Shown here: piece by piece, positions 48,956 through 60,783 of the stretch | Numbering within the stretch: position 1 is the stretch's first letter | How the letters are laid out: every line of letters starts with the position of its first letter | NCBI GenBank assembly: GCA_019426215.1 | Contig: CM033399.1 | Coordinates: forward strand, 26,173,022 to 26,237,021 | DNA from: Buddleja alternifolia | Lineage: Eukaryota > Streptophyta > Magnoliopsida > Lamiales > Scrophulariaceae | Length of the DNA stretch: 64,000 nt | Direction: 5' to 3' | Made by a program: the position numbers and the translations under genes | Notes under the pieces: model-generated | What the model saw: only the letters and a program-made list of their open reading frames with translations | The model's database searches: none | What the model was told of the DNA's origin: nothing

Positions 48956-49489
48956 TTAATCGACGTATTTCTTAGAAATACGGGCTCAAGCCACTTGTTG
49001 CATGGAATAGTTGGCAGTCAATTCTTCTTTATATGCGTCCTCGCGCATCTTGTATTGGAAATCGTCACATTGATTGCTGAGATCAGCGAACAGAAGCTTG
49101 TACAGAAGCATGGCGTTGTATCATTACTGTGAATACATTGAATAGTTTTCTAAAAGGCGAATATTCGGGTCGTGAATGCGCTGAACGAATTCCTCTTAGT
49201 GTGTGTTAGCTTACGCATTTGTCGATGGAAATGCTGAGAGTGGATGAAACGCTAGGGTGTTTCTATATATATCCAATTTAGGTGCTAAAATACGTTGGTG
49301 ACCAACTGCGATTGATCTACATCCCACCTACAGTGTAAACCCCTCGCCTTCTTCAGTTGTACCCCTACCCTGTATACTCAGCGCTGGTGGCCTTGAGTGC
49401 TTTTAATATCTATGCAGTCACAATGCATTAATATCATCAACCCAGTGAATTATGACATAGGAAAGAAGACATGGACATCGACCAACCAT

Positions 49490-49660
49490 TCTGAGGCGTA
49501 TGTATTCCAAATAGTCGGGTTCTGGCTCAATAGTATCCTTTTTGTTAGTATTGTCTTCCGTATCAAATTTACCAGTGAGGTTGACAAGACATCCTATCCC
49601 ATGTCAACATTAGAATCGTCTAATGGCTGGTCTCAGTTTGACTGCACTCACAATTGATAT
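49490..49660 (-). pseudogene. Myb/SANT-like gene, downstream-exon fragment
   Basis: On the minus strand the words GCLVNLTGKFDTEDNTNKK and IEPEPDYLEYIRLR correspond to GCVVNPTEKTRSQDINNKA and IEPDPDYLEYLI at 52380-52520. It is therefore a second copy of the same downstream exon, though it lies upstream of fragment A in transcriptional order. Confidence 0.45.
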
Positions 49661-52379
49661 TTCCTAATTTTCGTTAACCTCCGATGCCTAGAGGCTAACA
49701 AGTACACATCGCTTTTTCACACACTCCATTTCATTAGAAAACATTAATATTCACTGCTTACATATGTATTGACCGCAGGCTACCACAAGCTAAGAAACTC
49801 TGTGGACAAATTTGATCGGAATTGGTCCGCTTGTTTTATTGAGTACTTAGCTTGAACATAACTGTGAGAATTGTTGCTTCTATTCCCTTTGACTTCGTGA
49901 AAAAATCATGGGAATAATTGTCAGCTAAGAATAATACGGACGGTATATGAAAATAGAAATGGTTATCCTCCTCAGAGTTACGTTCGTACTGTGGTCAATA
50001 CATATATAAGCAGCGGATTTTGTTCTCAACGAAGCAAGCAGAAGAGTTCCGATCAAAGTTGTCACCAAATTTCCCAAGTTTTTGGATGTCTGTGGTCAAT
50101 ACACATATAACTAATATATTTTGTTCTATTATTTGAAACTGTTTCTCTTTTGCACTGTAATATTTACTTGAATTCCTGCTCCGGGATTAAATTCGCATAT
50201 ACCCTTTTTTGAGAAAATTACTAACTAAATGAATTCATGGCAGCTACACAACTCATGACTTCACATATGATGAATCAAAAATAAGTTGTATAATTGCTTA
50301 ACAGGACACCATACTTGCTGGCTTGATCGTGAGAACTGAAATTAGTCAACTTCTTTTTGGGGTGATTATTTGTCGAAAACCGTACGCATTTGCACCGTGA
50401 ACGAAAAATTTCTCCGTTGGGCTGAAATACAAAGAACAGATTTTGCCGTGCGGGGTTTTTTGTAGATTTCAGAGTTGCGACATATGAATGCAGTGAAATT
50501 TCTTGCGTATGTCTTTCTCTCCTTTTTCGCAGAGTGGCATGCTGCACTAAAAAAATGGTAAAGCTCAATATCAGTGTTTTCTTTCTAAATACGGCGCCGA
50601 TTTTTCTATATAGTGGATGCTCTTATAGCTAGGTTGCAAGGGATCTGGTGGATTATTACAAGTCCGAGAGGTTGAGGTGGATTCAAGAGGAACGTCTGGT
50701 TTTTTATATTCATAGTCGTTGTGCTGTTGGTTTGCTTTGATATAAATGCGATGTTTGTGGAGTTGTGATTCTACTGTGTGCAGAGACCCTGTTTGGTTAT
50801 TCCTGGGAAACCATGCATGATTCGGCCTAAGTATTTATTCAGGAGGTGTGACGAGACTATAGCCGCACAACATTTACTAATTACATCGTTTAAGGCCTCA
50901 CAATATTAATTGGATGTTCAAGTTTATAAATAAAACATGCATAGTTCTCACCAGAGAATGAAGACCCATTATTATTGGAAGTCCCTGTCTCTTAGAATTA
51001 TGATCTCTAGGTAATCGATGATTTGACCACTGTGAAAAAATGTGCTATCATTTAATTGCGCTGATGTCGTGTTTCAAAATACAGGTGTGCAATATTGAAT
51101 GCAAATGAGATGTTAAATTTTTATTAATAATTCTAACATGGAATCTAACCTGAATATCTAAATCGCAAACAACGTAGGAGTTTAAAAATGGTAAATTGTC
51201 CTCCCAACCCCAAAATAAAAGTCTCCAAACAAATGCGAGGTCAATGGCCCTTGAAGGATTTCACTGATGCGTGGTCTACAATCACCACCAAGTCAAACAA
51301 TATGGTAGAAGTTATACCATATGGCCCAATTTATTGACACATGCAAAGGGCAAAAAGGGAATATAAAATAGTACAAACACACGTGCGCGGTGCACTCCAT
51401 ACAATCCTTGTAGATAAGCAAAATGAACATAACGATGCGTTTTCTACATGCAACAGCCATTGCAACTAACCCCTATGACGGAACAAAATAGTTCCATTAA
51501 CTATTTAGGACACAAATTAAATCATCCACGCATAACGCAATGACTAAACTAATACACGCTTGCAAAGCAACACTATGCAATCGTATGCACTACACCGTAC
51601 ATGCGTTGTTATTACTCTCCTAATATAATAAAATATATACGTAAATGGATCAGCGAGCTTGCGCGCCATAACCTTGCTTCCGCTTCATCGTGCTTATGAT
51701 CGGGATTCTGAAATTACACCAATTTCTATCCAGTCTAGGCTAGATTAGGATATTTTTAAAATAGTATCCCTTTGGTAATTTCTACCATTCTGGTTACCTG
51801 AGTACTTTACACGAATACACAATGACGACTACTGATAAAATATGAAAAATATGATATTGTAGGAATGAATTAATATGTACTTATTGCGAGACGAGTGAGT
51901 GACGTGACTTAAAAAGTGAGGCATTAGATTGTAAATGCAAAAGACCTGCAAATTATCTCCAAACAGAATTCAAACATAAAACAAACTAATAGTTAAAAAT
52001 CAAAGATAATTAAATAATGAATTGTGAGCGGCAATGCCAAATACTTGCGTTTACATGAATACTTGGCCACTATTGTGGATTATATTGTTTGCCCAGTGCA
52101 CACTCATATTTTTTGCTTGGTAGTGGCCTCCCGTCCTAATGTACTTTTACATAGGCCAAACTATGGTAGTACGATAGTAAATTGTCTTGTGTATTGTGCT
52201 TTAGTAACATTGATATACTACTCAACGATATCTAAGTTGAATACATACGAAACAAGATATGTTATTAGTAGGTTCCAAGAGATTAGATCAGTCTACAATA
52301 AAATACGTATGATAATGGTCCAGCACAAATAGACTCCCACAATCAACCACTCTCTTTATTCTAGCTTGTAATTAAATTT

Positions 52380-53040
52380 CATATAGATCAAGTATTCCAA
52401 ATAGTCCGGATCTGGTTCAATACTATGAGCTTTGTTGTTAATGTCCTGTGATCTTGTCTTTTCGGTTGGATTGACAACGCATCCATATCCCATGTCATCA
52501 TCGAACACCACTGATAATTGGTCCCAGTGTAATTCCCAGGGAAATTGATACTTCCTGCCATCTAGGAATTGCTATCATACAAGCCACAGACAGTCTAGAG
52601 TTAAAAAAAAAATCTAATTAGGAGTGCTCGTCGAAAATGGGGAAGAACTTGCGAAGTGTGAAATTAAAATAATTTCATGTCTCTTACCTTAACCAGATCC
52701 TTCCAATTTGACTTGGTTATCTTTATTTGATTCTTCCAGTGATCCCACTCAAAATCGTCCTTAGACGTCACCATGCCGAAGATTAGTTCTCACCGTCGTA
52801 GCATATTGAAACGATTGATCACAGATGAAAATCCCCCAAATCGGTTGTTCAACTGATCAAGCAGCATTTCCACTATGTCGTTGTTAATCCGACCCTCTTT
52901 AATATCGTCGTGGTTGTGGGCTCGTTGAAGTAGATCGGTAAAAAAGGCCTCCCACTCGGTAGTCCATCTGTCGGGTTCTGGGAACTGGTGGCCCATCGCT
53001 GGCAAAATACCTGCTCCAGGAATATCGTGCAATTAAAGAA
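52380..53040 (-). pseudogene. Myb/SANT-like domain gene fragment B
   Basis: The domain starts DRWTTEWEAFFTDLLQRAH, continues IVEMLLDQLNNRFGG and INRFNMLRR, and after a stop runs DDFEWDHWKNQIKITKSNWK before a GT donor at 52688. The next exon-like piece (about 52380-52565) has FPWELHWDQLSVVFDDDMG and the PDPDYLEY word. The order is that of plant Myb/SANT-like proteins. A single TGA after NMLRR breaks the frame. Confidence 0.6.
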
Positions 53041-54060
53041 CACCTCTGCACTTTTCCTCAATCGAAACCTGTGGATATATGTAGTTGCTGCCCATTGATA
53101 ATCTGACCAATTGTATTCTGCCTTGGTATACCTAGGCTACAGCAAAAGGTCTCAATTAACGAAATAACTCACATTTATCGTACGTAAATATATGGTCCAA
53201 CTTTGTTGCAGCAATTTGCCCTGTGACTAACCCAACCACCATAATAAATACCCTCTGAAATGTGAACAAATATGGTGAGATGAATGCACCAGGGCCTAAA
53301 AACAAATGATCATATATCGTGACAATTAGTTGTCCCATCTATGGACTATGATATAGCCTAGCTACTGTGTTAAACAAACAGTGGTAGGTGATCTGCTTGG
53401 TTGTACCAATTATTTGATAGCCTGTAATGCTGCAGAAATTGATCAATTAAGATACGATATATGTGCATTTAGGCGCGGTGAAAAATTCACACCTCTATGC
53501 ATTAGGAAAAAAGTAGTGCTATGGGCAAGGTGCATTGCCCATCCCCTAGAGTGTGTGTGTGTGTGTGTGTATAGATACATATTTTTAATAAGTGATTAAG
53601 AGAATCACAATTTTTAGAGTTGTGCATTATTCTTCTTTCTTCACTCCAACATCTTTCATGGTATTCTAATTCATGAATTGAATACGAAGAACATAAGAAA
53701 TATTTTTCTACCCTTTATTTCTATAAGCCAAAAGTTTGATTCATTTTTTTCTAGCACTGATAAAACAAATCGAGGGTACGAACTAAGATATGGATACACC
53801 ATAGAGACGTGACATCTAAAGCGCTGAAGCAAACCAACCGAGGCAAATGAATTGCGAAAAGATTTGTTGATGTTTTTTGTCAATGATATAAACACACAAA
53901 AACCCCTTGTTAGTTTTTCGTTAAAATCCGATGGTACCATATCAACCTAGCCCTTGTTTAAGCGATATCGATTGTTAAATAAGAAAATTATTGTTTTCAT
54001 CTTCCGCTGTGCAAATCGATTATCCCTGGGAGCGTAGACCGTGCTAGGCACTTTCCTAAC

Positions 54061-54967
54061 AATTTGAACACATGGACTCTTGGACTTGCTAACATAGGAC
54101 TTATTTGACACATGTGAGGACACATATAATTTTTTTTTTCAAGTAATCCAATCTCAAAATAATAATTTGAAAACCATAAACAAATGTGAAAATTAATAAA
54201 AATAATAATAACCTATCTTCTTCACCCCACCCCACCCCCACAGAAAATATTGTAGAAATTTGCAGGCCACCCCTGCCCTACAGCCCCACCACCTCTGTGT
54301 CGGCCCTCCTCCCTCACTCCTTCACTGTGCGATTCTTAGTTTTTCGACGAACAGAGAGACGAATATTGCGGGTCCCCATTCAAAAAATTTCAGCGAGATA
54401 TCAAAATTGGGCTGGGGCGGCCGTGGGAGGGGAAAAGAATAATGGCGGCATGCTCGGCGGTTGGAGTGGAGGCTGGGTGGTGATTGGGTTGGGGGTTGGG
54501 CGGCGATTGGAGCTGGGGTGGTCGGGGTGGATGGCGGGGTAGCGGGGGTGGAAGACTGGAAGCTAACATTTTAATTTTCTTTTTCTTTTTTGTTTTTTTT
54601 AATATATTAAATTTGAATGTTAATTGTTTTGTAATTTCAAAATAGAAATTTAGAGATTTTTTTGCAATTTTACACTTGGCATGTTTGGAGTTGCCCACTT
54701 GGAATTTTATTCCAAATTTGCAAGTAGTTATCCACATTGACAAAATTGGTCCAAAATTGAAAAACATCCAAAATGTAATTGGCCATGTGTAAGATACATC
54801 ATTAATTCGGGACAAATTAGGGCGTTAATTCCAAATTTGTCCTCAGTTTGCGATTTTTTAATATATACGGAACCAATTTTGCCAATTCAAATATTATGGG
54901 ATCAATTTTTCCACCTCCTATAGTTAGAGGGTTAATTTTGCAATATTCTCAAAATTTATTCTAGTAA
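54061..54967. mobile_element. Non-coding repeat with C-rich core and Mutator-MITE end
   Basis: 54700-54955 matches the complement of 32571-32765. The end reads TTTTGCAATATTCTC, a degenerate Mutator-MITE terminus. The part at 54215-54560 is C/G-rich with CCACC/GGTGG words and has no recognised gene. The left end is not defined. Confidence 0.4.
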
Positions 54968-56389
54968 TGATATCATTATTTACACGTTAATATATGCGGA
55001 TGATATCCTTGCTACTGGAAAATAGAAAATCGTATGGCAGATTTTGTTACTACTTGGGGTAAGGAGTCACTACAAAAAAATATTACTTTAATGACAAAAT
55101 GTCAAGTGACAATGTAAATGTTGTCACTAATTGTAAAATATTAGTGACAAGATTTTTGGTATTGTCATAAGAATAGGTTTTACATGTTTAATAGTGACAA
55201 GATTTGTATAGAAATTGTCACTCTTGGTACCTAGTGACAAGGAATTTTTTGTCATTATTGACAATTAGTGCTACACCTTTTGTGATAATTTAGTCACAAT
55301 AATTTTAGTTGTCACTCTATTTGTGTTGTCACTAGACATATGTCACTAATTGTCAATAGTGACAATTTTAAAGAAACTTTTGTCAGTAAAAATTCTTTTT
55401 GTGACAAAGTAAAAATTATTGTCACTCATTATATATATCTAGTGACAATTTTAATATTGTCACTTACAATTTTGTCACTAATATTATTTTTTGTTGTAGT
55501 GAGTTTGTCCTAAGTGATCTTGGAGAGATTACTTATTTTCTAGGCATAGAATTAGTCCCTAGCATCGATGAACTAATCATGTCTCGGTGAAACTACATAC
55601 TCAAATTGATCAACCAAGCTGACCTTCAGTCCTCTAAGGGTGTTCAAACACCTCCTTGCACAAGTACTTTACTTTCCAAAACTTAAATGCAACCGTGTCA
55701 AGATCCAGCATAATTCAAAGCGATTACCAGCGTCTTGGAGTACCTTACTATTACACGTCTTGACATTGCATTTCTCTTTCACACCGTTTGTCAATTCATG
55801 CATGCACCAACTGATACTCACTGGACTGCTGCTATACGAATAATTCGCTATTTAAAACTCACTGGTAATCACGGTCTTCATTATCGGCGCTCACCATCAT
55901 AGCATCTTCAAGACTATCCAGTTGCGAATTGGGGAGAAAGCCCTAATGACCGCTGCTCCACAAGTGGTTTTGCTATCTTTGTTGGTCCAAATTTGATTTC
56001 TTGGAATGCAAGAAAACAGAGAACTGTTGCCCATTTCTCTACAGAATCCTAATACAAAGCCTTAGCAAACACCGTCGTCGAACTCAGTTGGCTCAATCTC
56101 TTCTCCGTGAACTTCACATTCAACAAGATCATTCTCCTACTCTATGGTGTGATAAAATTGGCTCTGCATATCTCTCCTGCAAATCCGGTTTTACATGTCT
56201 GCACCAAACATGTGGATATCGATTACTATTTTGTTCGAAAAAGATAGCTAACGGTGATCTTCAAGTTCAATTTGTTGCCACCATTGACCAAATTGCTTAT
56301 GTCTTCACTAAATTGTTAGTCATTATACGGTTTAATCTTCTTCGATACAAGCTCAATGTGTTGCCTTGACCCCCTTGAGCTTGCGGGGG
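54968..56389 (+). pseudogene. Copia RT/RNase H remnant, + strand, split by a MITE
   Basis: Pieces in order are IYADDILATG (RT catalytic motif), SDLGEITYFLGIEL, the region of [39 protein letters not shown] and KHVDIDYYFVR. This is the order of copia RT to RNase H. There are many stops and frameshifts. It is followed by the polypurine tract TTGCGGGGG and an LTR at 56390. Upstream parts are missing. Confidence 0.85.
55068..55501. mobile_element. CACTA-type MITE with GTGACAA repeats
   Basis: The ends are CACTACAAAAAAATA and TTTTTTGTTGTAGTG, and the 3 bp target duplication AGT is at 55065-55067 and 55502-55504. The body is filled with copies of AGTGACAA / TTGTCACT, a subterminal-repeat design with short spacing. 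It is inserted in the copia RT relic. It has no ORF. Confidence 0.9.
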
Positions 56390-56543
56390 TGTAACAATCC
56401 TATTAGGATTAGTAGTCCCTATTTAATAGTATCTCCAATCCTTATAATCTAATCATATCTAGATAATGATACTTTATCATTATTAGATTAGCACTCTAGT
56501 TATTGTTTGCTATATAGTCATGTACAAGAATTCTATTTCAACA
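56390..56543 (+). repeat. Short LTR of the copia remnant
   Basis: It starts TGTAACAATCC directly after the GGGGG of the polypurine tract and plausibly ends TTTCAACA. About 154 bp is a normal size for compact copia LTRs. There is no second copy in the window. Confidence 0.6.
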
Positions 56544-56654
56544 ATAGCACTGGAGATATTGGGAAAAAAAACAATTGGGAAAAAGCACTAAATTTTACTT
56601 GCCACTGTCAGTGTGTTAGAATTGGTACAAACTGCAAAGGGAAAATTGATTTTA

Positions 56655-57026
56655 GGGATAATTGCATAAGACCCCCTGTGATATGCGAAACCTGTGCCAA
56701 ACTCTCATGTGTTAATTTTTTTCCGAATCACCCCCTTGTGTTATTATTTATTCTACATATTCCCCATTTTTTGATTTTTTTGGTGTTTTTTTTCCATCAT
56801 AAATGTTCTAGATCCAACCCAAATTAAATTATTTAACTATTATAAACATGTTTGGGGCAAAAATGCATTTGGATTGACATTTATGATGAAAAAAATATCA
56901 AAAAATAAAAAAGGGGAGAATTTGCAAAATAAAAAATGACACAAAGGGGTGATTTGTAAAGAAATTAACACGGGAGAATTTGATGCAAGTTTTGCATATC
57001 ACAGGGGGGTCTTATGCAATTTTCCC
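56655..57026. mobile_element. Mutator-type MITE with perfect 9 bp TSD
   Basis: The terminal inverted repeats of about 34 bp run GGGATAATTGCATAAGACCC inward on the left and the complement, ending TATGCAATTTTCCC, on the right. The target duplication TTGATTTTA is identical at 56646-56654 and 57027-57035. At 372 bp it has no coding sequence. Confidence 0.95.
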
Positions 57027-57266
57027 TTGATTTTAAAATGCCTATCCATGAAAATAAAAAACTTTTGCAAGTTTTTTTGGTGCAGAAATTGGAAGGCGTG
57101 AATTTTGAGTAGGAAGGAAAGTAGGAAATTACAACTAGGAAATTCATGTGGGCCCTTAAAATGGGGAAAAAATTAAAAAAAAATCCAACTAAATAAATGT
57201 GTGTATACAGGGCAATACATGTTGCATTAATAGTAAAACTTTAGGAAATAATTTTCAAATGGTAAT

Positions 57267-57841
57267 TGTGAAGTCCCGTGTCCCATAAGGGAAATATTGA
57301 GAAATTCAACTCCTTGTAAACTTTGGTCAAAGAACACATGTGTATTTGTTGGATTACCAGTTTAGGCAAGTGCTTCAAAGCCTAATTTAGAAATGCCCAT
57401 GGTCGGTTTGGAGGCAATTCTTGCGTCCAATGGACTCGCGATTTTGGGGCGTGACAAATGGTATCAGAGTCACTCGCAACCGAAATACCAGGAGCTAAGT
57501 GGTACACGTGCGAAAGCCAACCATTTGAGATTGCGGCGCAAAGTGCTACGCACGTAGGAATCAATGCTAGAGTTTCGGCGCCTGGCAACGGATCCCAAGT
57601 GGTGTCACACTGCGACATGGACATCTCGTTCTGAAGGCGGGGTGATTAATTGTGAAGCCTTCGTGTCCCACATAGAAAAGATATTGAGAAATTGAACTGC
57701 TCATAATTTTGGGCAAAGAACTCATGTGCATTCATTGGATTACTATTTTAGGTAAGTGTTTCAGAGTCTAATTTTGAGATGAACAAAATGGGTTAAGAGG
57801 CAATTCTCGCTTCCAATGGGCTCACAAATATGTGGTGTAAT
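57267..57841 (+). mobile_element. TRIM (miniature LTR element)
   Basis: Two ~190 bp direct repeats (57267-57456 and 57651-57841), beginning TGTGAAG, flank 194 bp. The PBS TGGTATCAGAGT (57459-57470) follows the first and a polypurine-like AAGGCGGGGTGATTAAT precedes the second. GGTAAT flanks both sides (57261-57266 and 57842-57847). The repeats differ at many sites, so the insertion is older than the one at 22556. Confidence 0.88.
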
Positions 57842-57847
57842 GGTAAT

Positions 57848-59344
57848 AATTTAGGATCTATTTTTTCTAAGAATAATATTTTGGAAAACAAAAAGGGTCC
57901 TGTTCAAGTTAGGGGGTTAGAACGAGAGTACTTTCATATTCAGGATACCACTAATTATAAGAGTTCCCTTATTTTACACTCTTAACTTTCCATATTCTTT
58001 TTTTTTTAATTCAAGACGAATGAGAAAACTCTAAATATTTAGCTTGACAAGCTTGGGTTGATAGTTATAATCTTGAGTTATAAAGACTTTATCTAGGTCC
58101 ATAAAGAAGGGGAAGCCCCACAACTTGTGGCAGTTTGGATTCAAACTCAGGATCTCTAACTTTCCATATTCTGATTATATAATTTATACATTTTTATGAA
58201 TCTTTGAATAACGTAACGTTACTAGAGAAATAATGCCAAAAAAGATAAAAAAATAGTATCACTACAGGACCACAAACGTAAAGTGGTGTTTTCCATCCCT
58301 ATATAAATCAATAATAGAGGCAGTGTCGTTGCATTCTTTTCTTCTCCATCTGTCTCTTTTTCCCTCCATCTCTTTCTTTTTTCCTCTCCGTCGTGCCATT
58401 TGAAAAGACATTCCACAAAATTATCAAAAAAACAAAACAGTAAAGGCATAGGCATTGCAAAAAGAAAAAAAGGCAACAATTATTATGATTGGGTATTAAT
58501 TTTTAAAAATAGCGCCTACTATATTACATCGCACTGTCTTTTATCTATTTTTTTACACAAATTTGCAATTTAAAAATTAAATCAAAACTGTTCCGCCCTT
58601 TGCGGTCTTAAATTTCCATCAAAACGCAAAAAATTCGATCGAATTTTTGGATTCCTAGGGTCCCAAAGTGAAGTCCCGCCATCAATTCAATTTTCTAGAA
58701 TATCCATCAAAATTTCAACCGAAACCCCAAATCTTAATCAAAATTCAAAATTTCAAATAATATTAAAATTATTTTTGCAAAATATCCATCAAAACCCAAT
58801 ATTTACCGAAATTTTATTGAAACCTGAATTTTTCCAAAATTTAAAATATTATTAAATTATCTATATTTTACTTAAATATTTTATGTTTAATTATATTATT
58901 TAAAGTTAATTTTAAATATTCTTTTTATTTTTTGGAACCACAACTATTTGATCCTCCTAAAAATCTACATATATGGTTTCAAATAATATATTTTATTGAA
59001 ATTTTATGTTTTATTTTAATGGAGTTCATATGAGATTTAGTCATCATTTTACTATAGAATCCAACTTAGTTTATATTTTTGCAACAGGTTTTAATTTCAC
59101 TTATTAAAAAAGTAACTATGTATATTTCGTATATACACTATTATTAATATAACAGATAAATTTTTGTATTTATTAAAGATACACAAAGTTTCATTTAAAT
59201 TTTCCAATTATTAGTGTAAAATTTCATGATTTTTCTATAATCGAACCGAAAGTTTCATATATTTAAGATATCCCCGAAACTTTCACAAATTTAATGCACC
59301 AAAATATACATCGATACCGATATTTAATATCTTGGTCACTAAAA
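57848..59344. other. AT-rich intergenic DNA with degenerate repeats
   Basis: A B-box-like GAGTTTGAATCC on the minus strand near 58128-58139 could mark a decayed SINE. 58600-59300 is filled with AAATTTC/GAAATT-like words. No gene was seen. Confidence 0.4.
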
Positions 59345-59349
59345 CACTC

Positions 59350-59965
59350 ATGCAAGTTAGAGGATGTTTGGGTGACTTGTAACCTCCTCAAAACATCTTA
59401 TAAGATGTTTAGGAGCTAATAAAGCTCTCCAAAAGTGTTTAGATAAATTTTTGTAGGAGGAGCTTGTAAGTTCCCAAAATAAAACCGGGAAGCTTATAAG
59501 CTCCTTAAAAATAAGTTGAAAATTCCCAACTTATACTTAAGATCTCATCTTATTTTTTAAATTCTTAACAAATCATACACACACATTGCGCATGTTGTAC
59601 ACACTACACTCAATTATACACATTGTGCGCATGTTACACACACAACGCACATTGTATACACACTACACACACAACAAAGATTTATTTATACACACCACAA
59701 ATTTACACATACAATTACACACATATGCGCACACATGCAATTATTGTTATAGGAAAAAATATATAATTTATAATATAATATTTAATTAGCACGATCTTCG
59801 AATTCCGAAGTTTAGAAAATTTTGTGAATACAAAACATGTTCAAACACATGAGAACTTAGTTTTAAAATAACATCTAACATCTTACAAATTTTAAAAAAA
59901 ATCTTATAAAATGTAGGAGTTTATAACATATTTAAAGATATGCCTAGTCAAACACCCCTATTCAT
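59350..59965. mobile_element. Possible MITE, degenerate
   Basis: The left AGGATGTTTGGGTGACTTG and the complement of the right end (GGGGTGTTTGACTAGGC) are weak inverted repeats. Subterminal words such as CTTATAAGAT and AGGAGCTT recur. An ACAC-rich region lies inside (59575-59740). The target duplication is unclear. Confidence 0.35.
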
Positions 59966-60133
59966 GAGAAAAAATGAAGATAAAGATCACTTAAGGTAGG
60001 AGCATATTAAAGAAAAAAGTGCAGAGTGTATCTTCTATTTTGGAAAATATAGTATATTTATAGAGAAATAAATGAGCTAATTAATGGACCTCGTAAATGT
60101 AGGCATTTATCCACATTACTATGTTTGTAGCCC

Positions 60134-60158
60134 GAGAGAGAGAGAGAGAGAGAGAGAG
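60134..60158. repeat. (GA)n microsatellite
   Basis: About twelve GA units in the upstream region of gene 2. They are absent from the corresponding region of gene 1. Confidence 0.95.
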
Positions 60159-60704
60159 CATTTGAAAAATGTCAATTTTCCACGGAAGTAGTGACCTTTA
60201 ATAATTTTATCATTAATGTATGTATTTAGGAAAGAACTACTTTGCCTTTTAGTAATTATATTTTAGACACATCAAATAACTATTTAATATTCATCAATGA
60301 GAGTTGTTTTTATCTTTTAATTTAATTGCAAGAGTTTACTTAATTTCAACTTAGTTTCAAGAGTTTAACTTTATCCTTCTTTAATCGAAGCATGTTTTAA
60401 CTTTAGCAACATAAATTTTCTTTTTTAAATTTAAATAAAAAAAGTTCCAATTTTTTGAATGAAGTGGAATCCGTTATATTGACTGAGGTCTGATAGTACT
60501 TGTTTGTTGTGTCCACGCGAATGCCCGACTAGAAGTCAATACATACAAGACCAATTAAAAATAGAACTTTTAAAGCACACCATTATATAAATAATAGAGT
60601 TACTTTTTAAGTTTTCTTCTTTTTTGAGCAATAATTGAGTTGCTTTTAAATAAGTTTGAATAGATTCGGAAAAGTCACATTCACACGTCTCTCTGAAGTA
60701 CGAC

Positions 60705-60712
60705 TATATAAG
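60705..60712 (+). promoter_or_regulatory. TATA box of WAT1-related gene 2
   Basis: TATATAAG lies 79 bp upstream of the ATG and is followed by GCACAATACATGCATGCA, as in gene 1. Further upstream, GAATGAAGTGGAATCC, ATTGACTGAGG and AGTCAATAC words (60455-60545) match 18598-18675. TTGAC in these is a W-box core. Confidence 0.75.
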
Positions 60713-60783
60713 CACAATACATGCATGCAGTTTCAGTCACAAGTTCCACTTAATTACTAAGGCCAACAGAGAGAAATAAAATT

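Larger units (their letters stand above)
47838..54060. other. Low-repeat island, second part, with Myb/SANT-like gene relics
   Basis: It continues the composition of 35640-46540. Recognisable coding remains lie on the minus strand at 48430-48955, 49490-49660 and 52380-53040. A (GT)n stretch lies at about 53550-53568. No terminal inverted repeats or transposase were found at its edges. Confidence 0.4.

Noticed and set aside
54040..54060. Possible Helitron 3' hairpin GTGCTAGGCAC at the island's right edge
   Set aside because: No CTRR followed by T lies at the correct distance, so the Helitron end rule is not met.
54186..54815. Opposed ORFs rich in Pro or Gly/Trp
   Set aside because: Both strands are open because of CCACC/GGTGG simple repeats, and no domain is visible.
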